A stretch of 41,237 nt of DNA from contig JARRON010000042.1 of NCBI GenBank assembly GCA_037383845.1, positions 1 to 41,237 on the forward strand, written 5' to 3'. Shown here piece after piece: positions 33,755 through 41,064 of the stretch; position 1 is the stretch's first letter, and each line of letters starts with the position of its first letter. The position numbers and the translations under genes were made by a program. The stretch comes from JARRON01 sp037383845 (GTDB lineage: Bacteria; Pseudomonadota; Gammaproteobacteria; Steroidobacterales; XN24). The notes beneath the pieces were generated by a model. The model had not been told where the DNA came from. It ran no database searches and saw only the letters and a program-made list of their open reading frames with translations.

Positions 33755-35040
33755 ATATTCTCCTGGTCACCAACACCTTCGCGCCCCACGTGGGCGGCGT
33801 GGCCCGGTCCGTTGAAGCCTTTGCGGCGGAATACAGGAAACGGGGCCACCGGGTGCTGGTCGTGGCGCCGGAGTTCCCCGATATGCCGGCCCGGGAGTCA
33901 GGCGTGCTTCGCGTGCCCGCTATCCAGGAATTCAATGCCAGCGACTTCTCGGTGGTCTATCCCGTCCGGCCCCAGCTCAGCGAGCCCATCGACGAGTTCG
34001 CTCCCGACGTCGTCCATTCCCAGCATCCGTTCCTGCTCGGGGCGACGGCCGTCAGGATCGCCCGCCACCGGGACCTGCCGCTGGTCTTCACCCATCACAC
34101 GCTCTACGAGCAATACACGCACTACGTGCCGGGGGACTCCCCCGCGCTGGTTCGGTTCACCATCGAGCTTGCCACCCGGTACGCGAACCTGTGCGATCAG
34201 GTGTTCGCGCCCAGCGAGAGCATCCGGGATCTCATCCGGTCACGCGGCGTCATTGTCCCCATCGAGGTGGTACCCACGGGCGTGGAGCCTGAGCAGTTTG
34301 CCGAGGGCGACGGCGCGGCCTGCCGGCGCAGGCTCGGTATCCCGGAAGGCGCCTTCGTGGTCGGACATCTGGGGCGGCTGGCGCCGGAGAAGAACCTGGA
34401 ATTCCTGGCACGGGCCTGCGCGGAGTTCGGCCGCGGCCACCCGGAGGCCCATTTTCTCGTCGTGGGCAGCGGGCCCTCCGAGGCCGCCATACGGGAAATC
34501 TTCCAGGCCGCGGGGCTGGAGTCCAGGCTGCATCTCACCGGCACACTCCAGGGCAGTGACCTCGTGGATGCCCTGCACGCCATGGACGTGTTCGCGTTCG
34601 CGTCCCACAGCGAGACCCAGGGCATGGTGCTGACTGAGGCCATGGCCGCCGGTCTTCCCGTGGTGGGCCTGGACGCCTCCGGCGTGCGGGAGGTGGTGAA
34701 GGAACGGCACAATGGACGACTCCTCGTCGGGGAGGACGTTCGGTCGTTCAGCGCCGCCCTCGACTGGGTCGCCGGCCAGGATCCGCGGGGCCGCGAGCGG
34801 CTCGGCGACGCCGCCCGGCAGACGGCGGAAGCTTTCTCCATGTCCCGTTGTGCAGAGAAGGCACTGGACTGCTACGAGTGCCTGGTGCCGGAGCACCATC
34901 GCAGCCAGGACGTTGACGCCAAGGGCTTCGAGGAGGTCATGGAGGCCATCAAGACAGAGTGGGAACTGTTCAAGAGCATGGCCTACGCCGGGGAGGCGGC
35001 AATCGGTGGCCGTCTCCTCCCCGGGCGGGACGAGGAGTGA
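33751..35040 (+). CDS. GT4 glycosyltransferase, diacylglycerol glucosyltransferase-like
   Basis: A 429-residue GT-B retaining enzyme. The N-terminal domain has the NILLVTNTFAPHVGGVARSV nucleotide-fold start with the GVAR loop, and HHTLYEQYTHYVPG at 115-128. That block is strongly reminiscent of mono-glucosyl-diacylglycerol synthases such as the mycoplasmal enzymes, where the His-Thr-x-Tyr and YTHY pattern recurs. The C-terminal domain has GHLGRLAPEKNLEFL (205-219) and the EX7E motif E288/E296 in SETQGMVLTEAMAAGLP. The last 40 residues are a charged helix. Start ATG overlaps the previous stop as ATGA. Donor is probably UDP-glucose or GDP-mannose; acceptor is probably lipid. Both are inference. 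Confidence 0.85.
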   Translation: MNILLVTNTFAPHVGGVARSVEAFAAEYRKRGHRVLVVAPEFPDMPARESGVLRVPAIQEFNASDFSVVYPVRPQLSEPIDEFAPDVVHSQHPFLLGATAVRIARHRDLPLVFTHHTLYEQYTHYVPGDSPALVRFTIELATRYANLCDQVFAPSESIRDLIRSRGVIVPIEVVPTGVEPEQFAEGDGAACRRRLGIPEGAFVVGHLGRLAPEKNLEFLARACAEFGRGHPEAHFLVVGSGPSEAAIREIFQAAGLESRLHLTGTLQGSDLVDALHAMDVFAFASHSETQGMVLTEAMAAGLPVVGLDASGVREVVKERHNGRLLVGEDVRSFSAALDWVAGQDPRGRERLGDAARQTAEAFSMSRCAEKALDCYECLVPEHHRSQDVDAKGFEEVMEAIKTEWELFKSMAYAGEAAIGGRLLPGRDEE

Positions 35041-35120
35041 AACGCGTTGCGGCGCCGGCCAGGTTGCCGGGTGCTGCCGGACGTCTGGCCGCGTCGCCGT
35101 GGGGCTGAAGTAACCCACTT

Positions 35121-37547
35121 ATGATCCACCGGATCGAGATCGCGGCTCGTCGCCTGCGGCAACGCCTGAGCCGCAGCGCCGTGCTCGGGCGGCTGCTCCG
35201 CCTGCCGGTGTCCGAGGGGGCGCCGACGCGGCCGGGACTGCTGATCATCCAGGTGGACGGGCTGTCCCGTCCCCAGCTGGAGTCGGCCCTGGCGGCCGGG
35301 GAAATGCCCTTTCTTGACCGGCTCCGGAAGTCAGAGCACTACCGCCTGCATTCGCACTATTCCGGCCTGCCGTCGACCACGCCGGCGGTCCAGGGGGAGC
35401 TCTTCTACGGCGTGAAGTGCGCCGTGCCCGCCTTCGCGTTCCGCCGGCCGGATCCGCCGCGGGTCGTGCGTATGTACGATCCGGAGGCGGCTGCCGAAGT
35501 GGAGGCGATGCAGGCTGCCGAAGACGGGGAGCCCCTGCTGGCCGGAGGCAGCGCCTACGCCGACACCTTTACCGGCGGGGCTGCAGAGTCCCATTTCTGC
35601 CCGTCCTCCATGGGCTGGGGCTCGGCCCTCCGCGCGGCCAACCCCCTGGTGGTGGCTGCCTTCTTGCTGAGCAACTTCTTCAGCTTCCTGCGGGTCCTCG
35701 TCCTGCTGGTACTGGAACTCGGCATCGCGGTGGTAGACGTGTTTCGCGGCCTGGTTGGCGGCTACGACTTCATCAAGGAACTGAAGTTCGTGCCCACGCG
35801 GGTGGGCATCTGCGTGCTCCTGAGGGAGCTCTGCGTGATCGGCGGAAAGATCGACCTCCACCGCGGGCTGCCCATCATCCATATCAACTTCCTGGGCTAC
35901 GACGAGCAGGCCCACCGAAGGGGGCCGGGATCGCTGTTCGCTCACTGGACGCTCAAGGGCATTGACAAGGCCGTTGCCAGGCTCTGGAGTGCGGCGCACC
36001 GCTCGCCATTGCGCCGTTACGACGTCTGGATCCATTCCGACCACGGCCAGAGCAACGTGGAACGTTACGACGAAGTCCGCGGCACGTCCCTGGAGCAGGC
36101 GGTGGACGAGGCGCTGGCGTCGGTGAGCGCCGGTCATCCCCGTGGCGCCCGGCAGGCAGAACAGAGCATCCAGACCCACCGGGTGCGTTTCCTCGGCGGT
36201 CAGCGGGTACAGCGCCTGTTCATGCGTCTCGGCATGGAGACCACCGCGGAAGCGCCCGACGCTGGCCCGACGGTAGCGGCCCTGGGCCCGGTGGGTCATA
36301 TCTACCTGCCGGACAGTGTCTCGCCTGGACAGCGCAGCGACGTTGCCCGGGAGCTTGCCTTGCGCCACGGCGTGCCGGCGGTGCTCACGGCGAACGAGTC
36401 CGGCGACATCACGGCGTATCTTTCCGACGGCACTCTGGAGCTACCCCGCCAGACGGATGACCTGGTGGGACCGGACCACCCGTTCGGTGATGCTATCGCG
36501 GCGGACCTGGTGTCGCTGTGCGGGCATCCGGATGCGGGCGATCTCGTTGCCCTGGGCTGGCGGGTCGGTCACAGGGCGGTGACCTTCGCCACGGAGAACG
36601 GCGCTCATGCCGGAGTCTCGCCGGAGGAGACACATGGATTCGCGCTCTTGCCGGGAGATGCGCCGCTGGCGGACCCGGCGCCCGCCTATCTGAGGCCCCT
36701 GGCGCTCAGGCAGTCGGCCCTGGCACACCTCGGCCGGGGCAGGCGCCCCGGGCGGCGGTCTGCCGTCCGGGCCCCGGAGACGAAACCCGGCAGACTGCGC
36801 ATCATGAGCTACAACGTGCATAGCTGCATCGGCATGGATGGGCAGCTGGACGTTGAGCGCATCGCCCGGGTGATCGCCTTATCTTCGCCGGACGTGGTCG
36901 CCCTGCAGGAACTGGACGTGGGCCGTGCCCGGACTGGTGGCCTGGACCAGGCGCACCTGATCGCCCGCTTGCTGAAGATGGAGTTCCATTTTCACCCCGC
37001 GCTGCATATCGAGGAGGAGCGCTACGGCGACGCCATCCTGACTCACCTGCCCATGCGTCTGGTGAAAGCCGCGGCACTGCCCGGCCTCGTAGGCCGCCCG
37101 GACCTGGAGCCGCGGGGGGCGATTTGGGTCGCGGTCGAAGCCTACGGACGGGAGATCCAGGTGCTCAATACGCATCTCGGCCTGCTGCGTTCCGAGCGGC
37201 GTGTCCAGGTCGAAGCCCTGCTCGGCGACGAATGGCTAGGCCATCCGCACTGCAGGTCCCCGGTTGTGCTAATGGGCGATTTCAACGCGCTGCCCGGGTC
37301 GGACGTCTGCCGCAGGGTCCGGGACCGGCTGCATGACGCCCAGGCAGCAGACAAGGGACGGCGGGCGAAGAACACCTTCCCGGGCCGATTCCCGGCCGTG
37401 CGTATCGACCACGTCTTCGTGGATCAGGCTGTGGGAGTGGCCGGCGTGGAAGTCCCGGCGTCCACCCTGGCCAGGATGGCGTCGGACCATCTTCCCCTGG
37501 TGGCCGACCTCCAGATACCGGTGGCGAGCGTGCAGGACCCGGGATGA
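35121..37547 (+). CDS. Fusion of an alkaline-phosphatase-superfamily phosphodiesterase and an endonuclease/exonuclease/phosphatase (EEP) domain
   Basis: An 808-residue two-enzyme protein. Residues about 35-510 are of the alkaline phosphatase/nucleotide pyrophosphatase type. They show IIQVDGL with D46, nucleophile T86/T87 in GLPSTTPAVQGELFYG, GYDEQAHRRGP with D261/H265, HSDHGQS with D307/H308, and late GAHAGVSPEETHGF with H496/H505. A hydrophobic hairpin (about 176-208) sits inside it and suggests membrane contact. Residues about 557-800 are an EEP domain: IMSYNVHSC (N565), VVALQELDV (E597), NTHLG (H685), MGDFNALPGS (D720, N722), RIDHVFV (D763, H764) and ASDHLPL (D789, H790). All catalytic positions are present in both. 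EEP relatives include sphingomyelinases, so a phospholipid or phosphoglycolipid substrate is plausible. It begins 80 bases after the GT4 gene. Confidence 0.88.
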   Translation: MIHRIEIAARRLRQRLSRSAVLGRLLRLPVSEGAPTRPGLLIIQVDGLSRPQLESALAAGEMPFLDRLRKSEHYRLHSHYSGLPSTTPAVQGELFYGVKCAVPAFAFRRPDPPRVVRMYDPEAAAEVEAMQAAEDGEPLLAGGSAYADTFTGGAAESHFCPSSMGWGSALRAANPLVVAAFLLSNFFSFLRVLVLLVLELGIAVVDVFRGLVGGYDFIKELKFVPTRVGICVLLRELCVIGGKIDLHRGLPIIHINFLGYDEQAHRRGPGSLFAHWTLKGIDKAVARLWSAAHRSPLRRYDVWIHSDHGQSNVERYDEVRGTSLEQAVDEALASVSAGHPRGARQAEQSIQTHRVRFLGGQRVQRLFMRLGMETTAEAPDAGPTVAALGPVGHIYLPDSVSPGQRSDVARELALRHGVPAVLTANESGDITAYLSDGTLELPRQTDDLVGPDHPFGDAIAADLVSLCGHPDAGDLVALGWRVGHRAVTFATENGAHAGVSPEETHGFALLPGDAPLADPAPAYLRPLALRQSALAHLGRGRRPGRRSAVRAPETKPGRLRIMSYNVHSCIGMDGQLDVERIARVIALSSPDVVALQELDVGRARTGGLDQAHLIARLLKMEFHFHPALHIEEERYGDAILTHLPMRLVKAAALPGLVGRPDLEPRGAIWVAVEAYGREIQVLNTHLGLLRSERRVQVEALLGDEWLGHPHCRSPVVLMGDFNALPGSDVCRRVRDRLHDAQAADKGRRAKNTFPGRFPAVRIDHVFVDQAVGVAGVEVPASTLARMASDHLPLVADLQIPVASVQDPG

Positions 37548-37555
37548 TCAAGGAC

Positions 37556-37585
37556 AAAAAAAGAGGCCCCGCGGTGCGGGGCCTC
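37556..37585 (-). terminator. Terminator of the second PEP-CTERM gene
   Basis: Perfect 10-bp stem GAGGCCCCGC/GCGGGGCCTC with a 3-base loop, followed on the minus strand by TTTTTTT. Confidence 0.9.
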
Positions 37586-37588
37586 CAG

Positions 37589-37611
37589 CCTTCGGGGATA
37601 CCGAGGTTTTT
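37589..37611 (+). terminator. Terminator of the four-gene lipid/glycan operon
   Basis: CTTCGG-GGATA-CCGAGG stem (one G-T pair) followed on the plus strand by TTTTT, 41 bases beyond the phosphatase-EEP stop. It is weaker than the neighbouring minus-strand terminator. Confidence 0.6.
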
Positions 37612-37643
37612 ATTGTTGTCCCGAAGTTGGCTAACTGCGTGAC

Positions 37644-38213
37644 TCAGACCTTCTTCCGGCGGCTGACACCGAAGCCGAGCAGGCCGGCGCCAAGCAGCGC
37701 CAGGGTGCCGGGCTCGGGAACCATGGTCGGCTCGCCGCGGCCGTACAGGGACCCGTGAGAGATCGCGTTATCCGCGGTGAACCACTCCCCGTACTTGAAG
37801 CCTTCGAAGTCCATGGACTCCATCAGGGCGGGGATGTCCACGACGAACGCGGCAAACTCGTTGGACGCCTTGATGACGACCACCAGTTCTCCGTACATCT
37901 CGAGGATGCTGTCGGCGATGAAGAAGTAGCCTTCGTTGTCGCCTCCGTAGTTCGTCTCGTTCAGTTCGAGGTCAGTCAGGAAAAAATCATCCCGGGCCGT
38001 GGGAGCCTCGTCTTTGTCGAGGAAGGTCCACGTGGGAGGCGGATACAGCCCACCGATCTCGTCAGCGTCGTCGTTGCCCGGAGAAACCAGCTCGCAATCG
38101 CTCGCCGGGTTCAGGCTGAACTGACCGCAGGTCAGCAGCGCAGCGGACGCGGACGTGCTGCCCAGTCCCAGGGCCGCCAGCGCCAGTGCTGCGAGTGTAA
38201 ATTTCGTCTTCAT
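37644..38213 (-). CDS. PEP-CTERM sorting-domain protein, small
   Basis: A 189-residue exported protein. It has a signal peptide ending near SASA (about residue 24), a short acidic beta-rich middle with two cysteines early (C29, C40), and the C-terminal signal VPEPGTLALLGAGLLGFGVSRRKK. Its last 24 residues are almost the same as those of the other PEP-CTERM protein in this window, as expected for a shared exosortase substrate class. It has a sigma-54-type promoter and its own terminator. The role of the mature domain is unknown. Confidence 0.86.
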   Translation of the reverse strand: MKTKFTLAALALAALGLGSTSASAALLTCGQFSLNPASDCELVSPGNDDADEIGGLYPPPTWTFLDKDEAPTARDDFFLTDLELNETNYGGDNEGYFFIADSILEMYGELVVVIKASNEFAAFVVDIPALMESMDFEGFKYGEWFTADNAISHGSLYGRGEPTMVPEPGTLALLGAGLLGFGVSRRKKV

Positions 38214-38271
38214 GATGTGTTTCCTCTGTAGCCCCTTGGGCGTTGGTAACCATTCTGGTCACCAGGAGTCC

Positions 38272-38287
38272 TGCACCTTCCGTGCCA
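38272..38287 (-). promoter_or_regulatory. Sigma-54-type promoter of the second PEP-CTERM gene
   Basis: Minus-strand TGGCACGGAAGGTGCA; -24 GG and -12 GC are 10 bases apart. It shares TGGCACG-N4-(C/G)TGCA with the 30346-30361 site. It lies 59 bases before the ATG. An AT-rich patch with AAACAAA follows upstream, as at the other site. Confidence 0.75.
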
Positions 38288-38563
38288 CCGGTGTTATATA
38301 TCGCAAAAACAAACAGTTACGGACAGCTTCTGCGTCGCCCGGTGGCCTCATGTAAAGGCCTTCGACGGCTTCGAGGAAGTTATGTTAACCCTCGGTATGG
38401 AAAAGGAATTTATATGTAAAACCGCTGCCGGCGGGCTCCGCCCGCGGATGCTTCACGGCACTGAAAACAGGCCTCGCGCGGCACCCGGCCGGGCGCCCCG
38501 GAAGACCGCGGTCGGCGGTTCGCCCGGACGCGGCAGGAGCGGGAGCAGGGGCCGAGACGACGG
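38288..38563. other. Intergenic region between PEP-CTERM gene and the DUF1538/PII/CBS operon
   Basis: It has an AT-rich patch (about 38295-38325) and a GCGGGC-TCC-GCCCGC hairpin (38431-38445). A TTTT tract lies about 12 bases beyond the hairpin on the minus strand, a weak terminator candidate for the CBS gene. No gene seen; the open frames here are low-complexity. Confidence 0.35.
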
Positions 38564-38983
38564 TTAGCCGGAACGGTCCACAAGCCCCTCGAGCACTATC
38601 CCGGAGTAGGTCAGAAGGCCGACGATCGTGTCGCCGTCGATGACGGGACACTGGGACAGTCCGAAGCGCTGAAACAGCCGCGCCGCGTAGCGGATATCCA
38701 TATTGGAATGCACGGAGATCACGGGCTTGGCCATGATCTCGTAGACATTGACCCGGTCCGGCGACCGATCCCGCGCGATGACCTGCTTGGCGATGTCCCC
38801 CAGCAGGACAATGCCGTACTCGTCGTCCGGCGAGCGCTTCCGGACCACCAGGCACCTGGCGTCCTTCGCACGCATGAGGTCTATGGCCTGCCGGACGGTC
38901 TCCTTGCCGTCCAGCAGGAGGACTTCCGGTTTCATCACGTCCTTGACCCGGACCACGGTCCGGCCGTTGGGAGTGGTGTTCAT
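38564..38983 (-). CDS. Two-CBS-domain regulatory protein
   Basis: A 139-residue cytoplasmic protein consisting of a pair of CBS motifs: about 13-68 (VKDVMKPEVLLLDGKETVRQAIDLM) and about 80-135 (VYEIMAKPVISVHSNMDIRYAARLF ... CPVIDGDTIVGLLT). CBS pairs bind adenosine nucleotides and usually gate a transporter or enzyme. Its ATG overlaps the PII-like stop as ATGA, and the DUF1538 genes are directly upstream, so it is most likely a nucleotide sensor for that membrane system. Last gene of the operon. Confidence 0.87.
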   Translation of the reverse strand: MNTTPNGRTVVRVKDVMKPEVLLLDGKETVRQAIDLMRAKDARCLVVRKRSPDDEYGIVLLGDIAKQVIARDRSPDRVNVYEIMAKPVISVHSNMDIRYAARLFQRFGLSQCPVIDGDTIVGLLTYSGIVLEGLVDRSG

Positions 38984-39333
38984 GACAACTCGTCCTCCAG
39001 GAGTTCAGTGAGCTTTTCGGCCTGGTGGGAGATTCCAACGACGTCCTCCAGGTCGATCTGGACCGCAATTCCGGCGCCACTTTCCGTTTCGAACTCGCCG
39101 GCCTCGCAAATGGTCTCGAGGATGCGCCGGGACAGGTGCTGCTCGACCACCATGAGCAGGACGTCGCGCTGCGTCTCCAGCGTCAGTCCGAAGAATGTCT
39201 TCTTGGGGGTGCCGCCCTCTCCCCGGGCGCTGCCGATGACGGTGATGCCCGTGGCACCCGCGTCGCGGGCAGCATCCATGACTTTGCTGGTCAGATGATC
39301 GTCCACCAGCGCGACGAGTAATTTAAAGCGCAT
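38980..39333 (-). CDS. PII-like signal protein
   Basis: A 117-residue protein with the ferredoxin-like PII arrangement: RFKLLVALVDDHLTSKVMDAA (strand and helix 1), GATGITVIGSARGEG before a T-loop-like stretch (GGTPKKTFFG), a second helix (SRRILETICEAG) and a closing strand GAGIAVQIDLEDVVGI. Canonical PII proteins have a T-loop tyrosine for uridylylation, which is not apparent here. The protein belongs with the divergent PII-like group that regulates transport by binding nucleotides or other ligands. ATG 39333 is chosen over longer starts because GAGGAT precedes it and the family begins at this strand. It overlaps the DUF1538 gene by 11 bases. Confidence 0.8.
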   Translation of the reverse strand: MRFKLLVALVDDHLTSKVMDAARDAGATGITVIGSARGEGGTPKKTFFGLTLETQRDVLLMVVEQHLSRRILETICEAGEFETESGAGIAVQIDLEDVVGISHQAEKLTELLEDELS

Positions 39334-40123
39334 CTTGATCCTCCTCGGGATCCGCCGCGAGGCGACGGCTTGCAAGTTTGCCCTTCCAGGCTGCGAGCTG
39401 GGCATAGCCCATGACGGTCACCATGGGAAACAGGCTGGCGAACGCGATGAGCCCGAATCCGTCCAGCAGGGCGCTGCGTCCCGGCAGTTTCTCGGCCAGG
39501 CCCAGTCCCAGGGCCGCCACCAGGGGCACGGTCACGGTGGAAGTGGTGACACCACCGGAGTCGTAGGCCAGCGGAATAATGCGACCCGGGGCGAAGCGTG
39601 TCTGCACGATCACCACCAGGTAGCCGGCGATGATGAACCAGTGCATGGGCAGCCCCGTGACGATCCGCCAGGTGCCCAGGGTGATGCCCACGCCCACGCC
39701 CAGGGCCACGGCCACCCGCAGGCCCCAGACGCCCAGGGCGCCGCCGGAGACGTCCTCTGCCTTCAGCGCGACGGCCAGCAGCGCGGGCTCGGCGACGGTG
39801 GTGGCGAAGCCGATACAGAAGGCGAAGGCATAGACGGAGCCGAAGTCCGCCCAGCGCACCACGTCCGCGCCGGGCGCCATGGACGCGTCCACAAGCTGGC
39901 CAGCCATGACCCGTCCCAGGGGGAACAGTCCTTTCTCCAGGCCCACCAGGAACATGGACAGGCCAAGGATGACCCAGACGAATCCGATGAGCATGCGACG
40001 GAAGTTGGCAATCGGGCGGCGCAGCACGAAAAGCTGGAAAAAGACGACGATCAGGGCGATCGGCATCACGTCCCGTAGCGTGCCGAAGCCGGCGTAGAGC
40101 AGGCTCTCGAGCTCACCGCTCAT
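39323..40123 (-). CDS. DUF1538 membrane protein (second of a pair)
   Basis: A 266-residue protein with about seven hydrophobic helices. DUF1538 hallmarks are YAFAFCIGFATTVAEPAL (about 98-115), AYDSGGVTTSTVTVPLV (about 184-200) and DGFGLIAFASLFPM (about 222-235). It is paralogous to the adjacent gene, sharing all these blocks. From memory, a DUF1538 pair (UmpA/UmpB) in Halomonas zhaodongensis was reported as a two-component Na+(Li+,K+)/H+ antiporter. The two genes here are head-to-tail with ATGA overlap, in line with an obligate heteromer. Confidence 0.87.
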   Translation of the reverse strand: MSGELESLLYAGFGTLRDVMPIALIVVFFQLFVLRRPIANFRRMLIGFVWVILGLSMFLVGLEKGLFPLGRVMAGQLVDASMAPGADVVRWADFGSVYAFAFCIGFATTVAEPALLAVALKAEDVSGGALGVWGLRVAVALGVGVGITLGTWRIVTGLPMHWFIIAGYLVVIVQTRFAPGRIIPLAYDSGGVTTSTVTVPLVAALGLGLAEKLPGRSALLDGFGLIAFASLFPMVTVMGYAQLAAWKGKLASRRLAADPEEDQDAL

Positions 40124-40851
40124 CGCAGAAGCCCCCAGGCCAGGACGAAAATCATGGGTGACAGCGAGGCGAAGGCGATCAGACCGAAGCCGTCCACCAG
40201 GGGGCTTCGCCCGCGGATGGACGAGGCCAGGCCCACGCCCAGGGCCGTGACAAGGGGCACGGTGATGGTGGAGGTGGTCACCCCGCCCGAGTCATAGGCC
40301 ACACCGACGATCTCCGGCGGAGCGAACATGGTCAGGATCACGACCATGACGTAGCCGCCGATGATCAGACGATGGATCGGCCAGCCCCGGATGATCCGGA
40401 AAACCCCCACGACGATGGCTACGCCGACGGACACCGCGACGGTCATGCGGAGGCTGAAGGCGTACTCGGCCAGCACGGCCGGCGTGTTGGCGATGGCGCC
40501 GCCTACCGCGGCGGCCTTGGCTGCTTCGGCCGCCACCGCGATCAGCGCCGGCTCCGCCACGGTGGTCCCGAAGCCCAGGCAGAAGGCGAAGGCGAGCAGC
40601 CATCCCAGGCTTCCCTTGTTGGCGAAGGCGTGGGCCATGGAGTCGCCGAGGGGAAACAGCCCCATTTCCAGGCCGTAGATAAAACAGGTCAGGCCCAGCA
40701 CGACGAGCAGCAGGCCGCCGAGCAGGTTCAGAATGTCGGGAATGGGCTGGTGGAGTATCAGCAGCTGGAATACGGCGATAACCAGGACGATGGGGGCCAG
40801 GTCGCGGAGACTGCCGCGTGTTGTGCGAAGAAAGGCGACAACGGAGTCCAC
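40120..40851 (-). CDS. DUF1538 membrane protein (first of a pair)
   Basis: A 243-residue integral membrane protein. It starts with GTG at 40851 (weak ribosome-binding site) and shows AFAFCLGFGTTVAEPALIAV (about 88-107), AYDSGGVTTSTITVPLVTAL (about 185-204) and DGFGLIAFASLSPM (about 222-235). It is the promoter-proximal gene of the four-gene unit, with its own paralogue, a PII-like protein and a CBS protein following. As with its partner, function is inferred from the DUF1538 family (cation/H+ antiport as recalled). No charged-residue ion site can be identified with confidence by eye apart from the conserved Glu and Asp in these motifs. Confidence 0.87.
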   Translation of the reverse strand: MDSVVAFLRTTRGSLRDLAPIVLVIAVFQLLILHQPIPDILNLLGGLLLVVLGLTCFIYGLEMGLFPLGDSMAHAFANKGSLGWLLAFAFCLGFGTTVAEPALIAVAAEAAKAAAVGGAIANTPAVLAEYAFSLRMTVAVSVGVAIVVGVFRIIRGWPIHRLIIGGYVMVVILTMFAPPEIVGVAYDSGGVTTSTITVPLVTALGVGLASSIRGRSPLVDGFGLIAFASLSPMIFVLAWGLLR

Positions 40852-41064
40852 GATGGCAGGCAGCGGTCATCCAGGCTCGGTAGGGTACCGCTGAGTCTAG
40901 AAGGTGCAGGCCTGCGCGCCATCGGCGGAATCCGAAGGGGCCGTGCCGCCCGGCGGCACAAGAGGCACGACCCCGTTCTTCGCCCGGGAAGCACGGCTCC
41001 ACGCTTCGCCAGGAGGCATGGGGCTCGTGGGTCCCGGCAACCCCCTCCCCCCAACCCCTCTCCC
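40852..41064. other. Intergenic region upstream of the DUF1538 operon
   Basis: This should contain the minus-strand promoter of the DUF1538 operon; none is clear to me. It ends in a C-rich tract (about 41041-41064) that forms the left arm of a palindrome with the first 41-bp repeat. Confidence 0.4.
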
